A stretch of 64,000 nucleotides of DNA from Rhexocercosporidium sp. MPI-PUGE-AT-0058. Its lineage: Eukaryota; Ascomycota; Leotiomycetes; Helotiales. Below the pieces are notes generated by a model. The model saw only the letters and a list, made by a program, of their open reading frames with translations. It searched no databases and was not told where the DNA came from. Location: contig JAGTJL010000013.1 in assembly GCA_020746875.1 (NCBI GenBank), positions 248,001 to 312,000 of the forward strand, in the 5' to 3' direction. Below are positions 12,501 to 25,178 of this stretch, piece after piece. The stretch's first letter is position 1. Every line of letters starts with the position of its first letter. The position numbers and the translations under genes are program-made.

Positions 12501-15500
12501 GAGAAGACCACCATAAATCTCTTTTATATCTTAAGGTTTCACAAAGGACATGACGGGATGAGATGTCGATCAAGCGAGACGTATGAGGCTCAGGGGAAGG
12601 CGACGAAGCAAATAACACAGACCGCTGCAGAGTCCTGAGATGTATCCAGCTTCAGTCTTGTATCATGAGATCTTCTGGAATAAGGAATATAGGTAGCAAA
12701 GCAAAGGATCGAGCTCTAGATGTTGCGCCCTTTTCCTCTTTGCCGGGGCAGCACCCGAGACACTGGTCGGCTATTAAAAGCAATTGTACTCTCTGGGTTA
12801 GGAGGAACGGTGATACCGAGAGACATTGGCCGCCTACGCGACAGCTGAGAACCAAACCCCGCGACACGACGCGGTGCTGTTACACATGGTATTTGGCATT
12901 TGGAATTGAGTTGACATAAGGCTCTGGCTGGTCTCTCAATTAGAAGCTGCAGGCAGCTGCAGCCGATCGTCTGTCATACGATGTCAACTGTCCCAACAGA
13001 TGGGATGAGATGTCTTCACAAGAATTCATCCACGGAAGCCTTCCGTAATTCACTCGCACTCCACCTCCTCGTCCACATCAAAAACCGTAAGAGATACGAT
13101 ACCATCGTCGATCCATCATGGGGCCAACCTAAGTCAGACATCCGATCAATCAATAAATCCGGCGATATTTATTTGAATAATCCCCGAAATTGGAATTTGA
13201 CTGCTCAAATAAACATTCATACCCCCCGCTCGGAAAAAATAAAACAAGCGAGATCGATCGATAGTCTCAAGTGACACAATCGGAATCTCCTTAGCCAGCC
13301 ACGAATGTCCGCGAGCTTCAATATCTTTTCTTGCTTACTACAGGCAGCTCGGTGTTCCTGGGCTAGAGATCGTGGCTTTCTTCGAGTCACTAAGTATGTC
13401 GTACGTACATCTGGCTCTTGAAGGCTTGAAGCGAAAGGGATACGAACCCTAGGGTGGTTCGGCTATGGCCAGCTTGGCTGGTGCACTGAGCACTTCGTAC
13501 CACTTCATTTCTGATCTTTTTTTTTTTTTGTTATCAAACTCCTAAACTTGATCATCGTTCCAAGTGAATTGAACCTGGGGAGGAGAGGACCACTTTACTG
13601 GAAGCCCCCACATCTTCGTACTGTAACCCTCCAACACGATGCTGATGCTAATCTTGATGGATAGTCGGTCCATTTATAGCTACTAGGAAGTCAGATGATG
13701 CAACAGGTGCCGTCATACGGATATCACGATACGATGGGGATCAAGCTTTCCGTCGCCGAGGATGGGTAAAGTGAACGCGACATCGTACTTTGTAGGATGT
13801 CAATAAAGTCATATTTCGATAAGCCATATAATACTAGGGCACTATAAATACACACTTAGCTTGGGGATAATTAAATAAACTCAAATATGGAATGAAAGCT
13901 GATTACTCTGCTTCAATTAATATATTTCCGATTTGGAACAGGTCTGACCCTGCCTGACTAGAGCTCCTCAGAATGCTGGGGCATTAAAAATCAACAGCAG
14001 CTCGGCTCTAAGCGAGCGAGTCTTCTTGCCTTGTTTTTCCTGAGCATCACATCACTCCTACACACTTAGCCAGCCAACTTTCTGCCGTTTTTCTGCCATA
14101 CCCTTAACTACATCCAGCAACCCGGAGTCACCTGGCACAGCCTGCCCAGCTCGCTGGGATCGCTCGCTCGCCGACTCCACTTCTCGCCGCGTGCTCGCCC
14201 CTGGGTTCTTACCCTGCCCCTGTCACCGAGTTCAAGCCCCTGGGCCAGGGCATGCCAGTCCCTTTCACCCCCCAACGCACCACCACAACGCTAAACTCAC
14301 CAAACCTTGCTACGAATGGCCAGGTTATGCCCTGTTCCAGTTTAAAGTCATCTCGTTCAGGTCAGGCTGCAGCCGGACAGGGTACCCACGCTATCGTGTT
14401 TCATTCCTTTTCGGCGTTGCGTTCTTTGCCTTGTCCCTCCTTGTCCTTTCCACCCCCCTTGCTTTGCCTTGTCTTACGTCGCCTGCACCTCCTGATGCTG
14501 CTGATGATGGTGACGCCGATCTGAACAGGCTCGCGTTCCTTGAGTCTTACTTCGTACATGGGCTTTTCGCTTGGGCTGGGCTTGGGTTCAGGCTTGTGAA
14601 GTGAAGTTAAGGGAGGTGAGCAAACGAACGAACGTGCTCAGAATAATTTCCCTAGATGCCCTGCCCTTGGCCCTTTTCAGCGCCCAGCTCTGCCCTACCA
14701 TCGGTCCTCAAGTCCAACACTCTCATCTAGCCCGCCAGATACATAAAGCTCCCAAACCCCAAAGAGAGTATTTCACAGTTCCTCTCACAACTACACAAGA
14801 GATTCACTTGCACTTCCCCAACACTCAATCCCAACGCACAAACATCCTGCTTCCATCTTCGGATACTAAGGATAGCTACATCTCATCCCGACTCAAGACC
14901 AGAGCTTGCATTTATACTCTCATCGTCCTCCACCAGACTTCAATATCTGAAGTCAACATCTCTACAGTCTTTCGTCACAACACCAAACCACACATAAAAA
15001 TGCCCGCCCACCGTCCATCTCAACTTCCTCCCTGCCCAGGGCCACCACCGAGTCGTCCTCTCCCTCCTTTGCCAAAGTAGAGTTATTGGCTACCCACGCA
15101 AAACAAAAAACAGCAGCATCAACCAGCCCTTTTCTTGAAGCAACAGTCTTGATTCGGAATCTATGACACACGGATTCAGCCTTCGGATAATCAAGCAACA
15201 GTCTCAATTTATCAATTGGCACGTTCGCATTCGCACGTCAGCACATTTGCGAACAGTAACCAGCAGGCTTTTCTCTTCACAAGCATATCGAATATACTCG
15301 GCAACATCATCCTCCTCTCAATAACCTCCGAAATCCCACCGATACGAGACGTAGCCTCGCCTCGTCCACACATCCTTCTGGCATATCCAGCATCTGCGAG
15401 CTGACATGCATGTCATGTCATATTGAACCACACGAAGCATATGCTGCTCTGACACCACATGCCATTCCTTCTCGAAGCCTAAATAGCATCTGCAGCCCAA

Positions 15501-17113
15501 CGCAACCCACCTGCATAATCTCACCCATTGGTCCGCAGAAAACCGTGTACCACACCGCACAGTCCCCACTGGTAGCCCTACGAACAATGTCTTCCTTCAC
15601 ACGCCCATGGAACTTCGAACACGAAATATGATGCACCCACATGCATGCTGTTTGCATGATTTTCATCTGGGATGCGGCGCAGCGGGATTGTGACCTGGTG
15701 TGCATACCTACAGCCTCGCCAACGCATACCTCGCTCTCCATTCTTCAATCTTTGCAGCCTTCTGGAGGTTCTAAGCGGGTATTCACGCTTCCTCTCGCAT
15801 GTGGTCATCTGTTTGCTTTTTCTTGAGCTCTTGATCTTTGGGTTCTGCGTTTTCTTTTTCGGCGGATGCAGCGGAGAATGAGCGGGCTCGTTTCTTCACT
15901 TCACCAACACACCGCTACAGCCTATACCCACCTTCGACTCGCAAACTGTACAACGCATCACATCATTTTTCGCCGGATAGAACCGGCGCCATTTCTTCCT
16001 TTTTTCCGTTGGACCAACTTCATACCCTGGCATATACTAGATTGCCATGCTTTGTACCAACAATTCGCTTTTCGACCACATAACCACTTCTTAATCTCGG
16101 TCTATCCTCCACTTTCATTCGTGGCTTTCTGGACACGCGGACTAGGGCGGATACCATTTCATGGAAGGTGGGATGGGATAGATTGAATGTCATGCATTGT
16201 CTACTTTTCTTTTTTTTAGGGAATCGCCCTCATTCTTGGACGGATAACACGGAGAGGGGGGGAACGGAGGGGGGGACTCTGATACCACACATTGCAGGAT
16301 ATGCATACCATATCATCATACCACAGTATACAAAATAGCTATCTATAGTTCTCACCGACTGGCTTGCGCTTACCAGCCAGCAGCGGAAGAGAATTTAATC
16401 TAATACCTTTCTGCTTATTCGCCCTGCTCTATTACTGTTTGCCTTGCTCCGTATCGTTCACGCTGTTCCGATCCGCTCTCTTTCAGAGTCTGAGTTGTCG
16501 ATACCAGATCTACCCTACGCCAGGAAAGAACCAAGAATCGCTGAACCACCCTTCGTTCCGCTCCCTCATCCAATTGTTAATCCGATATATGTGCCGACAA
16601 AGCACTAACATCTTATTCTACCTATCTCTCTCGCAGTTCTCCGTATCCACAGCCTCAATCCCAACCCACCCCTCCCTAAACACCTACGCCACGTTTCAAA
16701 CATACATTCTCCCTATCTCTCCCTCACTCGCTCGTCTATCTTTATCTGCATCTGACAGATATTATATTAACCGCCTCATCCACGTGCGTGGCCTGCATAT
16801 TGAATTCGTCTAGCTGTATGCCTGTCTATCGTAAGCGCCAGATACCCATCTCTATACCACATCCTACTATGACTACAAAACCTATTCCAATATCTCATCC
16901 ATCATTAAGGAAGCAATGTGACCCCAGACGTCATACCCTGGATGTTTCTGCAAGCGCTCAGCTGATCGAAACTTCACTTAATCACATCACATCTTCCGCC
17001 GGCGCAGTGAAGTGTAAGCAAGTGAGAGCTGCAAGGCAAGTCAGCCATGCCATGTCTTCGACTCCTTGTTAATCCATCAGTCAACCCAGACTCTTCACCC
17101 GGCTGGGGTGTTA
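3565..17113. other. Long gene-poor region
   Basis: About 13.5 kb with no coding region I can support. Open frames are short, overlap on both strands, and lack recognisable domains or splice structure. The stretch around 13,850-13,960 is AT-rich. From about 14,050 to 16,750 the plus strand is rich in C/T tracts of the kind found in fungal promoters and 5' leaders. There is a T10 run near 13,519 and a G-rich patch near 16,255-16,276. A 26-codon proline-rich reading frame with a good start context sits at 15,000-15,080. The region could be the regulatory domain or untranslated leader of a gene outside my recognition, or hold non-coding RNAs. Confidence 0.5.
12347..12374. repeat. (GAA)n trinucleotide microsatellite
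   Basis: About nine uninterrupted GAA/AGA units, followed after one TAA interruption by three more. It lies in non-coding sequence, so length polymorphism would be tolerated. Confidence 0.9.
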
Positions 17114-17317
17114 CCGATTTTTGGGAACGGTGTAAGTTTACTAAACTGTAACAATCTACCCTTAATCTTTAATTTTTTTAAAGTAAAAAATTTATTACTA
17201 CATCTATAAAGTATATGTTAAATAATCTTATCTTTTAAACATCATTTCCAAAGTGTAGCAGTAGAAAACAAATATCAAGTGACAGCGATTTAGGTGTTCT
17301 CGCTTGCCAAAAATCGG
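17114..17317. mobile_element. Possible MITE-like element with short terminal inverted repeats
   Basis: The 11-mer CCGATTTTTGG at 17114-17124 recurs as its exact reverse complement at 17307-17317. Similarity extends imperfectly a few bases either side. The 180 bases between are clearly more AT-rich than the flanks and hold no reading frame. Small size, AT-rich core and inverted ends fit a miniature inverted-repeat transposable element. I could not identify a clean target-site duplication or a related autonomous element in the window, so a chance inverted repeat remains possible. Confidence 0.4.
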
Positions 17318-19457
17318 CAGTCCTCCATCCAGGTGAAGAGCCAGTCCCGAGTTTAGGGATCGCTGGTACGTAAGAACCGTAAGGTATGCATGGGTGCATA
17401 TGCGAGAACAGTAAGATCGCGGAATTTCATAATCGACGTCTATTTATTCATCCAAACGTGAGAGGTACTACTCAAGAGCAGCCCATTCAATCTGTATCTA
17501 CAATGCCACGAATTCAGATTCCAACCTTTCGGAGTTCATTCCTCAATTTGGTCGGAGAGAAATGTTTTCAATCGATAGAGCTTCGGATAATGGATATCCC
17601 TGTAAGTCCCCAGCTCGGTTTCTCGGTTCGGTAGCTTTCGCCCCTCCCCCATCTTGCCTTGTCCGTCCCTACCGTCCTCTTCCATGACTTATTCCCAAAT
17701 CTCAGACATATGATTGCATGATCAACGCACTTCTCTAGAGTAAGGGGGTACATCGATGAATAATTTCCATCGCCACCGAACAGACGAAACGGATAGACAG
17801 AACTCAAAACAGTGAAACAATCAAGATTATCCCAACTCCACTTCCCGTGCCGTTGCACGTTCAGCCGTTACATCACCATTAACGCCACCCGCTCGCTATT
17901 CGATTTGATTTGACAGCTCCGCGTGCGTAGAAGCGAGCTTTAGGAACTACTACGGAGCAGTGAGGGGATGGAGGGGAAGGAAGCAGGAAGCTGCCTGCAT
18001 GTGAAGGCTGGTGTTGGTTTGACCCTGATCTCGAAAAGTCTAAATGCCATGATCGTTCGCTTGCAGTGCGTTACAGGAAGCGCTCCCCAGCTTTGGCTCT
18101 CTTTGTGCTCAGATCTCGCTCAGCTAAGTCTAGTTCCTATTCGATCGTGGCGGCTAGTAGTCGAAGAACCATTGCTTTTTTGGAATTATTGAATTGCTAA
18201 ATCATCGAATTCAAAGGGGCGAAAAGAAGCGAATTGTGTAGCGCAAGACCCTGAATATCACAGCTTCCCTAATCGGCAGTCGATCATAGTCCTAATCGGA
18301 AACCGACGCATCGGACATCGTTTTTCTGATACGGGTTGACAGCGATGATCGTCCGGTGGTGACTTCGGACGCGCGGGGATGATGAAACATTTGGATGTCA
18401 CTGCTGCCGAGAATATGCCTCTGTTTTTTGTGCTCATTTGTGGTTGACTTTTGGATCCGATGGGGGAAAGTTTTTGGTAGTCAGGAGAGGAACGCAGGCG
18501 GTGTACGGACAGGTGAGATCGACAGGAGGGCATGCATGTATGCAGGGGAGGGAAAGGAAGGGTTTTGAGACCTTCAATCAACAAGGCCGGATTACCTCTT
18601 TAGAAAATTTAGATGACGAGGACAAGTATCAAGTAGACACCTTTTAGAATCGTCCTAGTGCGGGTATTCCAAGTATCTGTGTTTCTATTTCTAGGATTCT
18701 CCTATTTGCGTTTTTATGGAGGATGTAGCCAGCTCGGAGGCCCCTTCAATAATCAGCCAATTGAGCAATGTCACTTATCTCTTGCGGTTCTCTGACATCT
18801 TGAATCCCTTTGATATTGATCGTCTTGGACGGGCGGTGAAAGAGAATGTGCTGAATACCTTCCGACTTGGAGTTGAGATAAGATCTTTCTGTGGCTTGAA
18901 GGGAAGTAGAGGGAACGGGAGGCAATCGGGAGGGGTGTGGGGAGTTCGAAGAGTAATTGAGACACACACTTGTCTGGCCTTTAGACTTGTGTAAATGGGA
19001 AGGAAAGTAATGGGACCACTACGTTAAAAATTTCGAAATTGATAAGGTGTGTATTCTCTAGACTAGATGTCGCGAACCAGAGGATAAGGAACGGGAGGAG
19101 AAGACTTGCTGATAGATACCGCAATTAGCAAGCAAGAATTTTAGAGGAGAAGTGGAGAGGGCAATGAAATAGATAGCAGGCAGCACGGCAGAATTGCCGA
19201 GTTTATATTCAAGCAAAATTAGCCAGTAACTTTTATTATTTAGCTCCAACATTTCTCAATCTTCAAATAAATCTCAATCCTTAGAGGCTTTGAGGTAATT
19301 CACGGCTGACGTACTAGCCACGGAAAAGGTTAATGATTACTAATTCAGTGGAGTGGAGTAATACCCTGAAAATCTCGCTTGAGGAACGGTGAGGCACACG
19401 GAGGCAGATTTTATTGTAGCTATTATAAACTAAAATAAGCTTCTTTCATTATAATCA
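17318..19457. other. Intergenic, no gene seen
   Basis: Short, overlapping open frames only. The last 200 bases before the tRNA are AT-rich. Nothing here has a recognisable domain. Confidence 0.5.
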
Positions 19458-19538
19458 GGCGTTTTGGCTGAGTGGTTATAGCGATAGACTAGAAATCTAT
19501 TTCCTTCGGGAGCGTAGGTTCAAATCCTGCAGACGTCG
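19458..19538 (+). tRNA. tRNA-Ser (anticodon AGA)
   Basis: An 81-base intronless tRNA. The 7-bp acceptor stem pairs GGCGTTT with AGACGTC (two G-T wobbles), followed by discriminator G. The D-arm region TGGCTGAGTGG serves as box A. The anticodon stem is ATAGA/TCTAT with loop CTAGAAA, giving anticodon AGA at 19491-19493. A long class II variable arm with CTTCGGGAG identifies serine. The T arm contains GGTTCAAATCC, the box B sequence. AGA (read as IGA) decodes UCU, UCC and UCA serine codons. Confidence 0.95.
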
Positions 19539-19539
19539 G

Positions 19540-19545
19540 TTTTTT
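19540..19545 (+). terminator. RNA polymerase III terminator (T6)
   Basis: A run of six T residues begins two bases after the tRNA-Ser discriminator base, the usual Pol III stop signal. Confidence 0.85.
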
Positions 19546-22369
19546 GCCATATTAAACGTACAAGCAGGGCCCCCCGGGAAAACCCTGGGGACATTTCTTT
19601 TTGGTGAATTTCTAATGCTGCTTTCTAATCTTGCAAACGACGATTTCTTGGGGATTTTTTGCCCTGTTTGCGTAAACCAACCCTTGTTTCTTTATATAAT
19701 CCAGGAAGGAATTAAGAAGTTTCTCACTTCCTTCAATTTTTCCCCTCCAATGTTTTTGACATTTTTCTTTTCGATTGCAAGAAGATAAGGGGAAATTCGC
19801 TTCGCTACTAACCGAGCTCCCTTCAACGCACTTTCTCCTTGAACGAGATGCAAGCTCAGTTTATCGTTCATATAAATCCGACCTTTGCAAACGTTTGAAC
19901 ATTATCTCATTATAAATTCTGGACCAGTGCAGCTGTACTCCTCGTGGACTCATGTTCCCGGCGCTCAACTTTTGCCACATCTGCTGGATTCTCTGTGGTA
20001 TAGCTTTCTTAGTACCGCTTCCTGGTCCTGTTCCTGTATTAAGTGCTGAGCTACATGATTTTCAAATCTTTACTTCTTCTTTTCCTCGCCCCTCGCGTTC
20101 GTTATTCCGAGATTTGTTCGACCTCTCAATTGATTCTCGTTCTCTCCTTAGCAAAGGCGATTCCTGTAGAAGCTAGTTTTCCAATCGTCGATCTAATATG
20201 TTTTGGCCAAAACCTCCTATGCATCCTGCAAACATGTTTCTCTTTTTCTTGATTGGTGCCATATAGGACTACAGCACCCTCTCATTCATGTTTTGGGTGG
20301 ATCCTCTTGGTCTCAGAAGCTTTCTTCTATAAAAGCGGCGAGAGCATTTATACCGGTTCCCGAAAAGGCTCTCGTTCCTGTTCAAAAAATGGCATCCTCA
20401 TAACTCTTAGTCGTTATCTTCATTCCACGTCGCCCTCTTCTTTCACGTTTCCAATTGCTGCTACCGCGGTAGCCGTGACGCTTCATCTTTGAGTATCTCT
20501 TACCCTCTTCCAAGCTATGTTTGCGAAGCTGCCAGCACTCTTGATTTCGAAGGGCAAAGTTGACCACTGTCTCACACCTAGAAAATGATCATATCGGACG
20601 CAGTCAAACAAACATATCCATACCGATGGAAGTAGGATCGGACTTCTCCAAGGTACGATCTTGTGTTTGCTTCTGAGGTTGCTGGCAATCAATCATGCAA
20701 CTCGGATAGTCACTTGACCCCAGACCTATCTTACTCATCGCACCCATCACTCACTTATTGCACTCAGCCTCCTTTGATTTGAGCCAGCAGTATCGCACCA
20801 TGACAACTATAAGCCGCTGGTCCTGGGCTTCGGATATTCGAAAGCACATCTCTTTACCGACAGGGAAAGCGTGATGGAAGGGAGGACGTTGGTGGCGTGA
20901 ATTCTTGGTAGGTGCCCTTGGGCTCGAAGAACCTCTACAACTATGACTGTGCCCTTCTCACTACACGACCAGAAAGCGCAATTCACGTTTTTATCCTTGG
21001 TCGATATCCCGTCGCCCCCCTCGGAAACAGAGCGGGACCAACCTGTTCACAACATGAATTAACAAGTCTACCGAATGGTGGGGTTGAACCTGGACGAGCA
21101 ATGGGCTGGCTGATTGGAATGTCAACTAACATTTGCGAGGCAGATAGTCTGATGTGGGTAAGTCTGGTTTGCCCAAAGTGAAGCTTACCGCCGACAAATT
21201 GCTTACGGAAGAGCCACCTATGATGGCATTAGCCTCCGAAAGCTCTCCTGGGGTGCGTGGCACGGCTCCAAATACAACCAGCCACTATTGGGATCCTGCT
21301 CGGAGCGTCGACTGAGTTGGTTGCAAGCAGCATGATACCAGCGAAATTCAAATATTGACCTGGAATTGCGGTGTTGCAGTTCAGCTTGGCTAATGAGAGA
21401 TTCACAGAGTCGAAATTTGTGGATGGAACATCTTGGTGGCTTGTTCCTCGCGAAGGTTCAGCCTGCCGAAGACTGATAGGACTCCGTACAGAAGAGGCTA
21501 TTCCGTTCGCAATGTCTTTCCGAATATAGTTATTACCACTCAATCGTTCCAGCCAGTATCACTATGGCTAGTCTTGCGAGACTATCGTCCGCTACTGGAC
21601 ATGGCCGTCCACGCTACAGAATCTGGTTGATGAGACTCACGCTTAGTGTATAGAAATTTGCTCCACTCCTCTCCAATTTCATGTTCTTCACTGGAAAGAT
21701 ACGGTGATTTTGTTGTTCTGGCTCTGCCTTTTGCACAAATTCATTGCAAGCGTCGCAGTGAACCTGCTCTTTGTTTTCTTGGTACTTCGCCTAGTCTTGA
21801 ATACAAGTCCATGGTAACTACGTACAGCGATCGAAACCATCGACTTAGACTACTTCTTCAAATATTTTAAGACGCTTTCTGTTACACTGTAGCTCCTTGG
21901 GAACGCCATCTGTGAGTGCTGACACAAAGTTGACTTGCAACCTAAGGCAGGCAAGTTTCGATTTTGCCATCCGCAAAAGAGGCAGCTCCTCGACGGACAG
22001 AAGGAAATGAATTTGTGTCTTTTCAGTTACAGTTGCTCCATCAAGTGCTACTGGGGTCAGCTCAGCCAATCTGTTCGCTTCCCATTTGCAATCCGCAGTT
22101 CAAACCAAATGCCGGATATACCCCGCATTCGGGTGTTGATATATCCAGATTGCCTCGATATCAAAATTCAAGCTTGGCGCGGCACTTAAATAAGAATCAC
22201 CAACGACCATGGCAATGGATCCCGCGATTCCCTCATAATTACGGGATTCCCCCAAAGCAGTAAGACTGATTAAGAGCTCATGGCTTCGACCTTTTGAACT
22301 TCCAGCATCGAGCCACTTCCTTTTGCTTAATTGGGTTCAATTTTTGTCTTGGACTTTATTCTTTTCGAT
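19546..22369. other. Intergenic with possible gene relics
   Basis: No intact gene is supported. On the minus strand, 21,229-21,600 contains a frame with protein-like composition that upstream breaks into several TAG/TGA codons. It may be a decayed exon, but I recognise no family. The last few hundred bases before 22,370 must hold the promoter of the DUF1996 gene. Confidence 0.35.
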
Positions 22370-23822
22370 ATGATCTGGCAAAGTCTCTTGTTTGTGGCTG
22401 CGGCGGATGCCCAAATCTCGGCTGGGTTGAATCACCTGCGTTTTGGATGCTCCCAACTTACCATTCAGCGACTTGACCCTTTGGTAAACCCAGGCCTGTA
22501 TCCAACTCCACATAGTGAGCATTCTAATTTGCCTTTGGATTATCTTCGGACATCAAAATTAATTTTACCTCCTTACTCTAGTGCACCAAATTATCGGAGG
22601 CAATGCTTTCAACGCTTCTATGCCCAGTGCTGACATCTCGAGTCTCGCGTCGTGCACTACCTGCGGCCCTGCTGATGATCTTTCGAACTACTGGACGGCC
22701 AACTTGTATTTCAAGGCTCGTAACGGCACTTACAAACGTGTTCCTCAAGTCCCAAACAGGTATGTGCATGTTTTTACATGGCTCAAACGTTCTCGTGGAC
22801 TGAGTGGATGACCGTGACGTGATTGAACTCCATGTCTTTCTCCGAATTTTCGTTGACAATACGGCAATGCAGATTCTTGTTCAATGACAAGTTCACCACG
22901 GAGACTTCTGGCGGGGTCACTGTCTACTACATATCACCAGGTAAGGGCAAAGTGACCGCTTTCAAACCAGTAAGCTCGCATCCCAACAACCCCATCTAGT
23001 TTGACTGTGTAGAGTGTGGGTGACTGAGGTTCCTAGGGTTTCCGCATGTTCGTTGGTGACCCAATGAGACGCGCGAAGAAATACAAGTCTCAAAGTTGCT
23101 TCCGTTGCTACTCCGGACCCAACTTTGGCGGTGACAATGCCGCTCCCTGCAGTGATGCCAAGCTTGATACTGAAGGCTTCCCCACCGGGCCTTGTTTGGG
23201 CGGTATCCGATCTAATGTTCTTTACCCAACGTGGGTCTCTCACGTTACTTCGATCAATGTGAGATAGTCACTGATAGGAATCAGCTGCTGGGATGGCAAG
23301 ACCCTAGATACACCGAACCACATGGATCACGTCGCATATCCCAAAGCTGGGCCATCGAACTTCCTATCTACAGGTGACTGCCCTTCAACGCACCCTGTCA
23401 AGATCCCACAACTCATGCTTGAGGTGAGATCTCACATCCCTCTCAGAATTTTGTGTTTGATACTAACAATCAGAACAGGTTGTCTGGGACACCACCGGGT
23501 TCAACAACAAAGCTGATTGGCCTACCGATGGCTCTCAACCTTTCGTCCTCAGCACTGGTGATAAGACTGGTTATGGGCAACATGGTGATTATGTTTTCGG
23601 ATGGAAGGGCGATGCTCTACAGAGGGCTATGGACGACAACGGATGCTTTAGCGCTACTTGCGGGAAGCAGAGGTCTCAGGATATTGCGGTTGCTAAGAAG
23701 TGTATCATTCCGAAGACTGTCCTGGAGGATGTTGAAGGATGTAAGTTACTCTACCCCTCGAGATGCAGTAGCCTAACTTAGGTATAGGGTTTGACAAACT
23801 TCCCGGGTCTCCAATGGAGTGA
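22370..23822 (+). CDS. Secreted DUF1996-domain protein
   Basis: Seven exons: 22370-22514, 22582-22759, 22873-22969, 23037-23230, 23285-23423, 23479-23740, 23788-23822, all with GT-AG introns, giving 349 aa. A short hydrophobic start (MIWQSLLFVAAADAQ) fits a signal peptide; an in-frame ATG at 22331 is an alternative. The body matches DUF1996: FGCSQLTIQRLDPLVNPG, then SADISSLASCTTC, then FRMFVGDPMR, then CWDGKTLDTPNH, and finally the block STGDKTGYGQHGDYVFGWKG. Conserved cysteines are present throughout. The family is extracellular in fungi and often fused to WSC carbohydrate-binding domains, which are absent here. The biochemical role of the domain is not established. The stop follows shortly after EGW in the last exon, the usual end of the domain. 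Confidence 0.92.
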
Positions 23823-24790
23823 GAAGTGGATTGAATTTCCATGATCGAGATGTCATTTCAGTAAGATTTACAATTCAGGAATATTGCCACAGTCGCGATC
23901 TTCATTTACAATCGGATACTGGAACCCGACACTTTAGTATCGATTAACAGGACTTCGAGGCAGAAACTTTGGAATACGAGCTCTCGTTTCCTATAGTGAC
24001 TCGAGCCCGAAATGAATGGTTGGAAATTAAATTTCCCACCCTGCCTAAGCTGACAGCTTAACGTGAATACAAAATCATCGCGATTTCAATACATCGTCCC
24101 TGCGCTATGGCTATCTTTTAGTTCGCTCGTTGATACCTCTTTATCACTCTATTACTATTATCTGCACTCATCGGTTTCTACTTTGATAAAATGAAGCCTG
24201 TAATTTTTCCGTCTCCTTACGAGCCTCACGAACTCGACTCTTTCTCAAGCATACGCTGGCCAATATGGTGCAAAACTGCAGCACACTTCCCAAGAACTCG
24301 TTCATTGTAGTACCGCTTGGGAGTGAAGTCTCTCTGCTCAATCAGAAAGCGCATCAAAGCCTCAGAACAAGAATTCGCCGGGCAGCAACCCGCAAATTTC
24401 AAAATATCAAGATGATTTTCTCTATGCTATGCCGAGCCCGCGGACAATCTTCTGCAAAACTCCTTCCACGCCAATTCTAGTACTATTGCAGCACGCTTAT
24501 TTTTCTCGTCCTATTTTCCAAGCTTCCTTGGGCTTGTGTTGATTTACCCCTGAAGACATCGCTTAAACGCTGAGCTCGTTGAAGGCCACGGGGCAGTTCA
24601 ATTCTTCTGCAGTAGAGTCATGTAGCGCACTCACCAAGGTTCTAAGATTTTACCGCCAATCCTGAATTTGAACAGGAAAAAGATTCGAATTGCTCTTAAC
24701 AAAAAAAGGTCCTCACTGTTGTGCCATCCCCACGTACTCTACCACCAATGCTACCAAGCTCATCATTGTCATTGATACAGTTGCTGCCAT
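23823..24790. other. Intergenic, no gene seen
   Basis: Contains only short frames without recognisable similarity. It is bounded by the stop of the DUF1996 gene and the end of a decayed minus-strand gene. Confidence 0.45.
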
Positions 24791-25178
24791 TTACTTCTTG
24801 ACCTCTATCTCACAGATACTACCTCTATCCTCTCCCAATACAGCCTTAACCTGTATCTCTTCGACCTTCATCTCAATTCCACGGGGCCAAGTGACATAGT
24901 AGTTGCCCAGGCGTGTCTCACAGACGAGCAACATGCCCTAACGGCACGTGTCCTCCACCGTCTAGTCCATCATTGCTCCCCAATTGCCCTTCCTAGTGAG
25001 ATGTTAATCTTCTATTGTACCTTTTTGTTAAGTAGCAAGACCAGAGATTGAGATCCTCAGTTCAGGCGGCCGTGAATATCAGGAGTGAATTGTTTACGTA
25101 CCAGGACCAATTGTGGAGGAAGATGGCCTTGACCTTGGCAAGGGTTGCAATCTTTGGGGGCTCGAGTTGCTTAGTCAT
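24791..25178 (-). pseudogene. Probable decayed small gene, family not recognised
   Basis: A clean first exon from ATG at 25178 (MTKQLEPPKIATLAKVKA..., ending HNWSW) stops at a strong donor, GTACGT. Splicing to an acceptor near 25,000 restores a frame that reads KGNWGAMMD, then TAG, TVEDTCR, then TAG, then a coding-looking run beginning GMLLVCETRLGNYYVTWPRG and ending at TAA (24791-24793). All three pieces share one register, broken only by two TAG codons. Each TAG could come from CAG or TGG by one C:G to T:A change. I recognise no domain. The alternative is chance open sequence, but composition and splice signals favour a former gene. Confidence 0.4.

Noticed and set aside
19560..19590. GC-rich hairpin-like CAGGG...CCCTG sequence just after the tRNA
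   Set aside because: Short stem with no conserved context; the T6 run already accounts for tRNA termination.
21229..21600. Minus-strand frame (104 codons) with further protein-like sequence upstream interrupted by several stops
   Set aside because: Could be a decayed exon, but without a recognised family or clear splice sites it is too weak to list as a gene.
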